The notes beneath the pieces were generated by a model that was not told where the DNA came from, did no database searches, and saw only the letters and a program-made list of their open reading frames with translations. The position numbers and the translations under genes were made by a program. Positions 51,961 to 60,425 of a stretch of 64,000 nucleotides of DNA are shown here, piece by piece; position 1 is the first letter of the stretch; the number at the start of each line of letters is the position of its first letter. The stretch is from Pelomonas sp. CA6 (GTDB lineage: Bacteria > Pseudomonadota > Gammaproteobacteria > Burkholderiales > Burkholderiaceae_C), in contig NZ_JAKZFD010000003.1 of assembly GCF_022549225.1 (NCBI RefSeq), positions 248,001-312,000 on the forward strand, in the 5' to 3' direction.

Positions 51961-52977
51961 TCACTTCGGAGCAACGAAGCCGGCGGCCTTGTAGGCCGCG
52001 TCCACCGTGGCCTTGCCCACGCGCGAGGTCATGTCGCGGTGCACCGGCATCAGCGCCTGCTTCCACTCGTTGGCCTCGGCGGCGCTGGGCGTGTAGACGG
52101 TGCTCTTGCCGCTGGCCTTGATCTTCTCCAGCGCGGTCGCGTTCTCGGTCTGCGCGATCGCGTTGGCGTAGGTGGTGGCGTCCTTCACCGCGCTGTCCAG
52201 CACCGCGCGCAGGTCGGCCGGCAGGCCGTCGTAGAACTTCTTGTTGATGATCAGCGCATAGGCCAGGTGGCCGTGGTTGGACAGCGTGATGTGCTTCTGC
52301 ACCTCGTAGATCTTCTGCGTGTAGAAGTTCGACGCCACGCCCTCGGTGCCGTCGACGACGCCGGACTGCAGCGCCTGGTACAGCTCGGAGAAGGCCATCA
52401 CCTGCGGAATCGCACCCAGCGCGCGCATCTGCGCGTCCAGCACCTTGGAGCTCTGGATGCGCATCTTCAGGCCCTTGAAGTCGGCCACCTTGTGCAGCGG
52501 CTTGTTGGCCGACATGATGTGGAAGCCGTTGTCCCAATACGCCAGGCCCTTGATGCCCTTGCTCTCCAGCTTGGTGAACAGGTCCTTGCCCAGCGTGTCG
52601 GTGGTGTTGCGGAAGGAGGCCTCGTCCTTGAACAGGAAGGGCAGGTCGAAGACCTCGTACTCCTTCACGCCCAGCGGGCCGAACTTGGCCAGCGAGGGTG
52701 CCAGCATCTGCACCGAGCCCAGCTGCAGCGCCTCCAGCTCTTCCTTGTCCTTGTAGAGCTGGCTGTTCGGGTAGACCTCGACCTTGATGCGGCCCTTGCT
52801 GCGCTCCTCGACCAGTTCCTTCAGGCGCTGCGCGCCCTTGCCCTTGGGCGTGTCGGGCGCGACGACGTGGCTGAACTTGATGACCACGGGCGTCTGGGCC
52901 AGCGCGGGCAGGGCAGCGAGTCCGCCCAGGGCCAGGGCGGCCGAGAGCAGGAGGCGGCGGGGCGTGACGAGCTTCAT
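51961..52977 (-). CDS. dctP: TRAP solute-binding protein (DctP)
   Basis: A 338-residue periplasmic protein: signal peptide MKLVTPRRLLLSAALALGGL with AxA cut (ALPALAQ), then a DctP fold (KFSHVVAPDTPKGKGAQRLK, VDGTEGVASNFYTQKIYEVQ). DctP proteins of this type bind C4-dicarboxylates; an arginine for carboxylate binding is expected in LKMRIQSS. First gene of the operon, divergent from DctS. Exact substrate not certain. Confidence 0.93.
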   Translation of the reverse strand: MKLVTPRRLLLSAALALGGLAALPALAQTPVVIKFSHVVAPDTPKGKGAQRLKELVEERSKGRIKVEVYPNSQLYKDKEELEALQLGSVQMLAPSLAKFGPLGVKEYEVFDLPFLFKDEASFRNTTDTLGKDLFTKLESKGIKGLAYWDNGFHIMSANKPLHKVADFKGLKMRIQSSKVLDAQMRALGAIPQVMAFSELYQALQSGVVDGTEGVASNFYTQKIYEVQKHITLSNHGHLAYALIINKKFYDGLPADLRAVLDSAVKDATTYANAIAQTENATALEKIKASGKSTVYTPSAAEANEWKQALMPVHRDMTSRVGKATVDAAYKAAGFVAPK

Positions 52978-53055
52978 GCGTTGTCTCCGTTGTGCTTGGA
53001 ATAAGGGCAGGATGAATGCGGCGGATTCTGTGAATTCGCGCGGACAGCGCCCAGT

Positions 53056-53069
53056 TGTGGACTTCCACA
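53056..53069. promoter_or_regulatory. Inverted repeat TGTGGA-CT-TCCACA between dctP and dctS
   Basis: A perfect 6-bp dyad with a 2-bp centre in the 135-bp divergent gap between the TRAP operon and the two-component system. It is a reasonable DctR or CRP-type target; which is unknown. Confidence 0.4.
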
Positions 53070-53112
53070 CCGCGGAGAAACCCTGGCCGGTTGAGCCCCT
53101 AGACTGCGCAGC

Positions 53113-55035
53113 ATGGCCGCGCTGATCCGATTCCTGCGCCAGACCAGTTGGGCCTGGCCACTGCTGCTTTCCATGGGCTTCACCGCCTCGGTGGCGGCCT
53201 GGATGCATGCCAGCGAGCGCCATGAGCTTGAAGACGAGCGCCTGACCCTGATCGCCGACGCGCTGACGCTGGAGGCGCGCATCTCCGACTGGCTCAATGC
53301 CGAGCAGGCCACCGTGGCGCAGCTGGCGCGCCACCTGCCCGAGCGGCTGGACGAGCCCGCGCTGCTGAGCCAGCCGCAGGTGGCCGAAGGGCTGCGCCGC
53401 ATGTGGGTCAGCGTCACCGTGCTGGACGAGGCCACCCGCGTGCGCGTCCACGTGCCGCAGCAGATACCGCAGAACGAGATGCCGGGCCGCGAGCGCAGCG
53501 GCGTGAGCCTGGACGAGGGCGGGTTGAGCGCGCACTGGAGCACCCAGCTGCCGTCCGGCGGCCGGCTGGTGATCCGCTTCGCACCGACCAGCCTGCTGCG
53601 CCAGACCCTGCCCTGGTGGCTGGCGCAGAAGTACGACGTGCGCCTGGTCGACGCCTGGGGCCAGCGCATCGCCCAGGCCGGCGACGCCTTGGCACAGCCC
53701 GGCAGCCAGAGCTACCGCGTCAGCCTGGACCCGGCGATGCGCGAGACCTGGCTGGAGCTGAACACGCGCGCCCGCCATGTGCCGTGGTGGCGCACGCTGC
53801 CGGCGGTGCTGATGGCGGTCTTCGTGCTGCTGTCGGCGGTGGCCAGCGCGATGCTGCGCCGGCAGATGCGGCGCACCCGCCGCGCGGTGGAAGAGGCGCG
53901 CACCGAGGCCGCGTGGCGCCGCGCGATCGAGGACTCGCTGACCGTGGGGCTGCGCGCGCGCGACCTGCAGGGCCGCATCACCCACCTGAACCGCGCCTTC
54001 TGCGACCTGGTGGGCTTCAGCGCCGAGGAGCTGATGGGCCGCATGCCGCCCATGCCCTACTGGCCGCCCGACGAGATGGAGGACAGCCTGCGCCGCCACC
54101 AGCGCAACATGGCCGGCGGCGCCCCGCGCGAAGGCTACGAGGCGCGCTGGCGCCACAAGGACGGGCGCGTGCTGGACGTGATGATCTTCGAGGCGCCGCT
54201 GGTGGACGGGCGCGGCGAGCAGGTCGGCTGGATGGGCTCCATCGTCGACATCGGCGCGCGCAAGCAGGCCGAGGAGCGCGAGCGGCGCCAGACCGAGACC
54301 CTGGCCCACCAGGCGCGCCTGAGCATGCTGGGCGAGGTAGCCTCGGCGCTGGCCCACCAGCTCAACCAGCCGCTGGCCGCCATCACCGGCTACAACGGCG
54401 GCGCGCTGCGCCTGCTCGAGCAGCACCCCGGCCAGGACCCCATGGTGCTGCAGGCGCTGCGCCGACTGGGCGAGCAGGCCAACGAGGCCGGGCGCATCGT
54501 GCAGCGCATCCGCGCCTTCCTGACCCGGCGCGCGCCGCAGCCCGAGCGCTGCGAGGTGACCGAGCTGGTGATCCGCGTGCTGCGCCTGCTCAAGCGCGAC
54601 CTGCAGGGCGTGCGCCTGGATCTGCAGCTGGCGCCCGAGCTGCCGCCCGTGCAGGCCGACGTGGTGCTGGTGGAGCAGGTGCTGATCAACCTGGTCCGCA
54701 ATGCGCTGGACGAGCTGCGCGTGCACGCGGCGCCGCAGCTGCGCATCGCCGCCGCGCTGGCCGGGCCGCGCTTCGTGCGCCTGGACGTGGAGGACAACGG
54801 GCCCGGGCTGGGCGGGCGCAGCATCGAGCAGCTCTGCACCCCTTTCCACTCCACCAAGCGCGACGGCATGGGCATGGGGCTGACCATTTGCCGCTCCATC
54901 GTCGAGGCGCATCATGGCGGCATGGAGGCGGGCGAGAGCACGCTGGGCGGCGCACGCATCAGCTTCACGCTGCCCGTTCATCCCGAGGCAGGGCAGCGCC
55001 AGGACGCCGAGGCAGGATCCGCGGCGCAACGATAG
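53113..55035 (+). CDS. Sensor histidine kinase, DctS/DctB-like
   Basis: A 640-residue membrane kinase: TM1 (12-30), a periplasmic sensor domain (about 32-228), TM2 (230-247), a PAS domain (265-385), HisKA with phospho-acceptor H415 (ALAHQLNQPLAAITGYNGGA) and an ATPase domain (LVRNALDELRVHA, VEDNGPGLGG, GMGMGLTICRSI). The arrangement matches DctS, which senses dicarboxylates and controls TRAP genes. Start ATG 53113. Followed 12 bp later by the FixJ-type regulator. The divergent TRAP operon is the expected target. Confidence 0.9.
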   Translation: MAALIRFLRQTSWAWPLLLSMGFTASVAAWMHASERHELEDERLTLIADALTLEARISDWLNAEQATVAQLARHLPERLDEPALLSQPQVAEGLRRMWVSVTVLDEATRVRVHVPQQIPQNEMPGRERSGVSLDEGGLSAHWSTQLPSGGRLVIRFAPTSLLRQTLPWWLAQKYDVRLVDAWGQRIAQAGDALAQPGSQSYRVSLDPAMRETWLELNTRARHVPWWRTLPAVLMAVFVLLSAVASAMLRRQMRRTRRAVEEARTEAAWRRAIEDSLTVGLRARDLQGRITHLNRAFCDLVGFSAEELMGRMPPMPYWPPDEMEDSLRRHQRNMAGGAPREGYEARWRHKDGRVLDVMIFEAPLVDGRGEQVGWMGSIVDIGARKQAEERERRQTETLAHQARLSMLGEVASALAHQLNQPLAAITGYNGGALRLLEQHPGQDPMVLQALRRLGEQANEAGRIVQRIRAFLTRRAPQPERCEVTELVIRVLRLLKRDLQGVRLDLQLAPELPPVQADVVLVEQVLINLVRNALDELRVHAAPQLRIAAALAGPRFVRLDVEDNGPGLGGRSIEQLCTPFHSTKRDGMGMGLTICRSIVEAHHGGMEAGESTLGGARISFTLPVHPEAGQRQDAEAGSAAQR

Positions 55036-55047
55036 GAGGGCAGGGCG

Positions 55048-55680
55048 GTGAACACGGAAACGGACGGGGCCGTGGTGGTCCATCTGGTCGACGACGAGGC
55101 CGCGGTGCGCGACGCGCTGGGCTTTCTGCTGCAATCGCATGGCTTCGCGGTGCAGGCGCACGACGGCGGGCCCGCGCTGCTGGACTGGCTGCAGCGGCAT
55201 CCGCAGCCGCGCGGCTGCATCGTGCTGGATGTGCGCATGGAGCCGATGTCGGGGCTGCAGGTGCACGACGAACTGCTTGCCCGCGGCGTGCCGCTGCCGG
55301 TGATCTTCCTCAGCGGCCATGGCGACATCCCGATGGCCGTCGACGCGCTGCAGAAGGGCGCGCTGGACTTCATCGAGAAACCCTTCAATGACCGCAGCCT
55401 GGTCGACAAGGTGCAGCGCGCGCTTCAGCGCGACGGGGAGCGCCAGGCCGAGTCCGGCGAGCTGGCGCTGATCGAGCAGCGCCTGGCTCTGCTGACCGAG
55501 CGCGAGCGGGAGGTGGCGACGCGCGTCGCCGCCGGCCGGCTCAACAAGCAGGTGGCCGACGAGCTGGGCATCGCGATGCGAACCGTGGAGGTGCACCGCG
55601 CGCGCGCCTTCCACAAGCTGGGCCTGCGCTCCGCGGCCGAGCTGGCGACTTGGCTGGAGCGGCTCGCGCGGCGCGGCTGA
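55048..55680 (+). CDS. FixJ/DctR-like response regulator
   Basis: A 210-residue regulator. The receiver has D15-D16 and phospho-acceptor D61 (CIVLDVRMEPMSG) with K near 110 (FIEKPFND), and the C-terminus a LuxR-type HTH (TEREREVATRVAAGRLNKQV, IAMRTVEVHRARAFH). GTG 55048 follows GGAGGGCAGGG. Partner of the kinase at 53113; should activate the TRAP genes. Confidence 0.92.
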   Translation: MNTETDGAVVVHLVDDEAAVRDALGFLLQSHGFAVQAHDGGPALLDWLQRHPQPRGCIVLDVRMEPMSGLQVHDELLARGVPLPVIFLSGHGDIPMAVDALQKGALDFIEKPFNDRSLVDKVQRALQRDGERQAESGELALIEQRLALLTEREREVATRVAAGRLNKQVADELGIAMRTVEVHRARAFHKLGLRSAAELATWLERLARRG

Positions 55681-55706
55681 TCCGGCGGGGCCCGCGCGGG
55701 CCGAGG

Positions 55707-55720
55707 TTGCGTTGGCGCAA
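55707..55720. promoter_or_regulatory. FNR/CRP-family-like site, TTGCG-N4-CGCAA (copy 3)
   Basis: TTGCGTTGGCGCAA with perfect TTGCG/CGCAA arms, 81 bp before the TonB receptor start. Near-identical to 28928-28941 and 49047-49060. Confidence 0.4.
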
Positions 55721-55763
55721 CGTGAGGCGACATGGGATCTCCGGCGTCTGGATTGGTAAATAC

Positions 55764-55783
55764 AATTGCGAACAATTCGCATT
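55764..55783. promoter_or_regulatory. Predicted Fur box
   Basis: AATTGCGAACAATTCGCATT: the TGCGAA-CAA-TTCGCA dyad at 55767-55781 in an AT-rich tract, of the form of betaproteobacterial Fur boxes. A -10-like TACAAT at 55761-55766 abuts it, so Fur would block the receptor promoter under iron-replete conditions. Confidence 0.65.
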
Positions 55784-55800
55784 AAAACAATCCAAGCATC

Positions 55801-58050
55801 ATGCTGATCGACGTCGTGGGTGGTCCGCTTCGGGCCGGGTCTTTCTTTGCCTCTTCCTCTCCTGCGGGGCGTGGGTCCCCCCGCGCTGCCGGGGCGCTCA
55901 GGCCGCATGCGCGCGCGCTGGCGGTCGGGCTGGTGCTGGGCTTGCCGCTGCTGGTGGCGGCGCAGCCGGCGGACGGCTCCGACGCAGACGCCTCGTCTGC
56001 GGCGCCGGCGCAGTCGCTGGAGCGCGTGGTCGTGACCGCGACGCGCGGCAGCAAGGCGATCGAGAAGATCCCCGGCGCGGTGACAGTGATCGCCTCCGAG
56101 GAGATCCGCACCCAGACCCTGGTGGCCGAGGACCTTAGCCAGGTGTTGGCGGTGCTGGCGCCCTCGTATGCGCCGTCGCGCCAGAAGCTGACCAGCTTCG
56201 GCGAATCCATGCGCGGCCGCAGCGCGCTGCTGCTGTTCGACGGCGTGCCGCAGAGCAACCCGCTGCGCAACGGCGCGCGCGAAGGCTATTTCGCCGACCC
56301 CTCGCTGGTCGAGCGCATCGAGGTGATCAGCGGCGCCTCGGCGGTGCAAGGCCTGGGCGCCACCGGGGGCATCATCAACTTCATCTCGCGCACCCCGCGC
56401 GAGCCGGGCACGCGCCACAGCGTGGAGCTCAAGTACGGCACCCAGGGCCGCAGCCAGGACGCGCTGTGGAAGGCCGGCTACACGCTGGAACACAAGGCCG
56501 ATTTCGATCTGCTGCTGCACGTGGGCGGCACGCGGCGCGGGGTCGGCGTCGACGGCAACGGGCAGCGCCTGGGCCTGGAGGCCGTGCAGGGCGACACCCA
56601 GGACTCGCGCGCCGGCGACGTCTTCCTGAAGCTGGGGCGCGACTTCGGCGAGCAGCGCCTGCAGTTCTCCTACAACCGCTTCCGCCTGGAGGGCGAGGGC
56701 GACTGGAAGCCCGTGCCCGGCGACCGCAAGACCGGCCTGCTGACCGGCGCAGCGCCGGGCACGCCGCCCGGCCAGCCGCCGCGCAACGATGTGCGCACCG
56801 CGTCGCTGGAATGGACGCACCAGAACCTGGGCGGCGGCCAGCTGCGCGCGCAGGCCTACAAGCAGGACTTCAGCGCGCTCTATGGCGCGACCGCGGCCAC
56901 CACCTTCCAGGACGCGGCGATCGCGCCGCCGGGCACGCTGATGGACCAGTCCGAGGTCGTCGCCGACAAGGCCGGGCTCAAGCTCAGCTGGGTGCGGCCC
57001 GACCTCTTCGTCAACGGGCTGGAACTGACCACCGGGCTGGACTGGCTGCGCGACACCTCGCAGCAGCGCCTGGCCACCACCGACCGCATCTGGGTGCCGC
57101 CGCTGAAGTTCCAGAGCACCGCGCCCTTCGCGCAGCTGGAGTACGAACAGGGGCCGCTGACCCTGCGCGGCGGTCTGCGCTACGAGAGCGCGCGCCTGCG
57201 CGTGGACAGCTACAAGACCCTGGCCTACTACAAGAACACCGCGGTGCAGGGCGGCGAGCGCAGCTTCGACCAGTGGGTCAAGAGCCTGGGCGCGGTGTGG
57301 CGCCTGGGCGGTGGCTGGTCGACCTTCCTGTCCTACAACGAGGGCTTCGGCCTGCCCGACGTGGGCCTGGTGCTGCGCGCGGTCGCGACGCCCAACCAGT
57401 CGGTGGACCGGCTGATTTCGCTGGAGCCGGTGGTCACCGACAACCGCGAGCTGGGCCTGGCCTGGCGCGGCCGGCTGGGCAGCTTCTCGGCCTCGGTCTA
57501 CGACTCGCGCTCCGACCTGGGCTCGCAGATCCGTGTCGACGCCAACACCGGCGTGGGCGCGGTGCAGCGCGTGCCGGTGCATGTGAAGGGCCTGGAGTTC
57601 AGCGGCGAACTCAAGCCCTGGCAGGACTGGAGCTTCTCGGCCAGCTATGCGCGCACGCGCGGCAAGACCGCCGCGCAGGCCGGCGCGCCGATGGACGTGG
57701 ACCTGGGCGCGCGCTCGCAGGGACCGGACAAACTGGTGCTGGCCGCCGCCTGGCAGTTCGCGCCGCGCGGCCAGGCCCGGCTGCAGGCCACGCGCCTGGC
57801 CTCGCGCGAGATCAACCTGGGCCGCGTGGTCGGCACGGCGCGGCTGGAAGAGCGGTTCCAGGGCTACACGCTGGTGGACTTTGCCGCCACCTATGGCACG
57901 CGCTGGGGCGACTTCGGTGTCGGCATCGAAAACCTCTTCGACCGCCAGTACGTGGGCTATTACGCGCAGTCCAACCCGGCCGGCACCAACGACGATTACT
58001 TCGCCGGCCGCGGACGCACGCTGACGCTGAGCTGGCGGCGCGGCTTTTGA
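55801..58050 (+). CDS. TonB-dependent outer-membrane receptor (siderophore-type)
   Basis: A 749-residue receptor. A long N-terminal stretch precedes the signal core (ARALAVGLVLGLPLLVAAQP), then a plug domain (LERVVVTATRGSKAIEKIPG, VERIEVISGASAVQGLGATG) and a beta-barrel ending ...TLTLSWRRGF with a C-terminal Phe. GIENLFDRQYVGYY is a classic receptor segment. Start ATG 55801 has no obvious ribosome site, so the N-terminus may be overcalled. A Fur box is 18 bp upstream, so iron or siderophore import is likely. Substrate is not decided. Confidence 0.9.
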   Translation: MLIDVVGGPLRAGSFFASSSPAGRGSPRAAGALRPHARALAVGLVLGLPLLVAAQPADGSDADASSAAPAQSLERVVVTATRGSKAIEKIPGAVTVIASEEIRTQTLVAEDLSQVLAVLAPSYAPSRQKLTSFGESMRGRSALLLFDGVPQSNPLRNGAREGYFADPSLVERIEVISGASAVQGLGATGGIINFISRTPREPGTRHSVELKYGTQGRSQDALWKAGYTLEHKADFDLLLHVGGTRRGVGVDGNGQRLGLEAVQGDTQDSRAGDVFLKLGRDFGEQRLQFSYNRFRLEGEGDWKPVPGDRKTGLLTGAAPGTPPGQPPRNDVRTASLEWTHQNLGGGQLRAQAYKQDFSALYGATAATTFQDAAIAPPGTLMDQSEVVADKAGLKLSWVRPDLFVNGLELTTGLDWLRDTSQQRLATTDRIWVPPLKFQSTAPFAQLEYEQGPLTLRGGLRYESARLRVDSYKTLAYYKNTAVQGGERSFDQWVKSLGAVWRLGGGWSTFLSYNEGFGLPDVGLVLRAVATPNQSVDRLISLEPVVTDNRELGLAWRGRLGSFSASVYDSRSDLGSQIRVDANTGVGAVQRVPVHVKGLEFSGELKPWQDWSFSASYARTRGKTAAQAGAPMDVDLGARSQGPDKLVLAAAWQFAPRGQARLQATRLASREINLGRVVGTARLEERFQGYTLVDFAATYGTRWGDFGVGIENLFDRQYVGYYAQSNPAGTNDDYFAGRGRTLTLSWRRGF

Positions 58051-59144
58051 GCGCGCCCAAGCCCGATGCGGCGCGGCGCCGCCTGTGGCTGCGTCTGCAC
58101 CGCTGGATCTCGCTGGCGCTCGCGCTGCCGCTGATGCTGGTGGCCCTGCTGGGCAGCCTGCTGGTGCTGCTCAAGCCGCTGGATCAGCAGTGGCTGAACC
58201 GCGCGCTGTTCCAGGTGCCGGCGGGCGCACAGGCGCCGGACCTGCTGGAACGCAGCCGGGAGCGGCTGCAGGCCGAGTTCGGCGCCGGCAGCGCGCTGAC
58301 CTTCCGGCCGCCGCGCGAGCCCGGCGAGAGCCTGCGCGTGATCGTGCGTGGCGCCTGGCGCGGCAGCGTCTACCTGGACCCGCGCGACGCGCGGGAGCTG
58401 GGCCGGCGCGGCGAGCGCGAAGGCCTCTACAACCTGGTCTTCGCGCTGCACAGCCATCTGCTGCTGGATAAGGCCGGCAAGCCGCTGCTGGCGCTGATCG
58501 CGCTGGCCTACGGGCTGCTGCTGGTCGCCGGGCTGGCGCTGTGGTGGCCGCGGCGCTGGCCGCGCCCGTGGACGCGTGCGTTTGCCTGTGCGCTGGACCG
58601 CGGCGCCCTGCGCGCCTGCTTCGACCTGCACCGCAGCGGCGGCGTGCTGCTGGGGCTGTTGATCGCCGTGCCGGTGGCCACCGGGGCCTACATGGCCTGG
58701 AAGCCACTGGGCGCGGCGGTGAACGCCGTCGCCGGCCGCCAGCCGGCCGCGCCGCCGCGGCTGGGCGACGCGGATGCGGACGCGCCACGGGTGTCGCTGG
58801 ATGCCATGGTGGCGCGGGCGCAGCAGTCGGTTCCCGGCGCGGCGGTGGGCTTTGTGCAATGGCCGGGCCAGGCCGGCCGGCCGCTGCGCGTGCGCCTGAT
58901 CCTGCCCGACGATCCGCATCCCAACGGCCTCAGCTCGGTCTGGCTGCACCCGCGCAGCGGCGCCGTGCTGGCACTGCAGCGCTGGGACGCGCTGGATCCC
59001 GGCGCGCGCGCCAACAGCGTGGTCTACCCGCTGCACACGGGCGAGCTGGGCGGCTGGGCCTACGAGAGCGTCAATGCCCTGCTGGGCCTCGCGCTGGTGC
59101 TGCTGGGCGGCACCGGGCTGTGGCTGTGGTGGCGGCGGCGCTGA
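58047..59144 (+). CDS. PepSY-associated TM protein
   Basis: A 365-residue inner-membrane protein of four helices with two PepSY-type modules, beginning LWLRLHRWISLALALPLMLV and ending LGGTGLWLWWRRR. It starts at a TTG (58047) overlapping the receptor stop by 4 bp, so the two are coupled. Such proteins next to TonB receptors are thought to reduce ferric siderophores. No metal motif beyond conserved His residues in LRLHRW and HSHLLLD can be seen. Confidence 0.85.
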   Translation: MSAPKPDAARRRLWLRLHRWISLALALPLMLVALLGSLLVLLKPLDQQWLNRALFQVPAGAQAPDLLERSRERLQAEFGAGSALTFRPPREPGESLRVIVRGAWRGSVYLDPRDARELGRRGEREGLYNLVFALHSHLLLDKAGKPLLALIALAYGLLLVAGLALWWPRRWPRPWTRAFACALDRGALRACFDLHRSGGVLLGLLIAVPVATGAYMAWKPLGAAVNAVAGRQPAAPPRLGDADADAPRVSLDAMVARAQQSVPGAAVGFVQWPGQAGRPLRVRLILPDDPHPNGLSSVWLHPRSGAVLALQRWDALDPGARANSVVYPLHTGELGGWAYESVNALLGLALVLLGGTGLWLWWRRR

Positions 59145-59153
59145 GCGGCGCCA

Positions 59154-60422
59154 TCAGCCGCCCAGCAGCGACCACAGCATCGCGCCCACGGTCAGCGCCA
59201 TCAGCACCGTGGTCAGCCAGCCCAGCACGCTGAGGCGGCGGCCGATCACGTGGTGGCCCATGGCTTCGCGTCGCGTCGCCAGGTGCATCATCACGGCCAT
59301 GATGGGCACCGAAATCACGCCGTTGAGCACCGCGGACCAGAACAACTCGCGCACCGGATCGACGGGCGTGAAGCACAGCAGCACCCCGCCCAGCGTCGCG
59401 GCAGCGACCACGCCGTAGAAGCCCTGGCCTTCGCCCTTGTCCAGGCGCAGGCTCAGGCTGCCTTCCCAGCCCGCGGCCTCGGCCACCGCATAGGCCGCCG
59501 AGCCGGCCAACACCGGCACCGCGAGCAGCCCCGTACCGATGATCCCGAGCGCGAACAGCGCGAAGGCCAGCTCGCCGGCCAGCGGGCGCAGCGCCTCGGC
59601 GGCCTGGGCCGAGGTCTGGATGTCGGTCACGCCGGCCTGGTGCAGCGTCACCGCGGTGGCGAGCATGATGCACAGCGCGATGCCATTGGAGAAGCCCATG
59701 CCCACCAGCGTGTCCCAGCGGATGCGGCGCAGGTGCATCTTCACCTCCTGCGGCGTGTGCGGCTGGCCCGGGCCGGCCTGGCGGTCCTCCATCTCCTGCG
59801 CGGCCTGCCAGAAGAACAGATAGGGGCTGATGGTCGTGCCCAGCACCGCGACGATGGTCAGCAGCATCTCGCGGTTCCAGCTCAGGCGCGGCAGCAGCGC
59901 CTCGTACGCCACCCGGGCCCAGTCCACGTGCAGCGAGAAGATCACCGCGACATAGGCTAGCAGCCCCAGCGTCAGCCACTTGAGCCAGCGCACATAGTGT
60001 CCATAGGGCAGGAAGACCTGCATCACCAGGCACAGCAGGCCGAAGGTCACCGCGTACACATGGGCCGAGCCGCCGACGACCAGGCGCAGCGCCTCGGCCA
60101 TCGCGGCGATGTCGGCGGCGATGTTCAGCGTGTTGGCCGCCAGCAGCATGCCCACCACGGCCAGCAGCACCGGTCGCGGGAAGTTCTTCTTGATGTTGGC
60201 GGCCAGGCCGTGGCCGCTGACATGGCCGATGCGGGCGCTGATCATCTGGATCGCCGTCATTAGCGGCCAGGTCAGCACCAGGGTCCAGAGCAGACCGTAG
60301 CCGAACTGCGCGCCCGCCTGCGAGTAGGTGGCGATGCCGCTGGGGTCATCGTCGGCGGCGCCGGTGATGAGGCCCGGGCCCAGCCGATGCAGCGCCTGGC
60401 GCAGGCGGGCGAGGGGCCGCAT
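59154..60422 (-). CDS. Non-canonical Nramp-family transporter
   Basis: A 422-residue, about 11-helix membrane protein of the Nramp fold (GPGLITGAADDDPSGIATYS, FFWQAAQEMED). The metal-binding DPGN of helix 1 reads DDDPSGIA and the MPH of helix 6 is replaced by SPYLFFW, so it may not carry Mn/Fe in the usual way. It could transport another ion or an organic substrate. Last gene of a minus-strand operon, 3 bp after the ketoacyl synthase. Confidence 0.82.
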   Translation of the reverse strand: MRPLARLRQALHRLGPGLITGAADDDPSGIATYSQAGAQFGYGLLWTLVLTWPLMTAIQMISARIGHVSGHGLAANIKKNFPRPVLLAVVGMLLAANTLNIAADIAAMAEALRLVVGGSAHVYAVTFGLLCLVMQVFLPYGHYVRWLKWLTLGLLAYVAVIFSLHVDWARVAYEALLPRLSWNREMLLTIVAVLGTTISPYLFFWQAAQEMEDRQAGPGQPHTPQEVKMHLRRIRWDTLVGMGFSNGIALCIMLATAVTLHQAGVTDIQTSAQAAEALRPLAGELAFALFALGIIGTGLLAVPVLAGSAAYAVAEAAGWEGSLSLRLDKGEGQGFYGVVAAATLGGVLLCFTPVDPVRELFWSAVLNGVISVPIMAVMMHLATRREAMGHHVIGRRLSVLGWLTTVLMALTVGAMLWSLLGG

Positions 60423-60425
60423 GGC

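Noticed and set aside
51961-57582. 1873-codon minus-strand frame ending in dctP
   Set aside because: Only the last 339 codons (dctP from ATG 52977) have family features. The rest is antisense to the kinase, regulator and TonB receptor genes.
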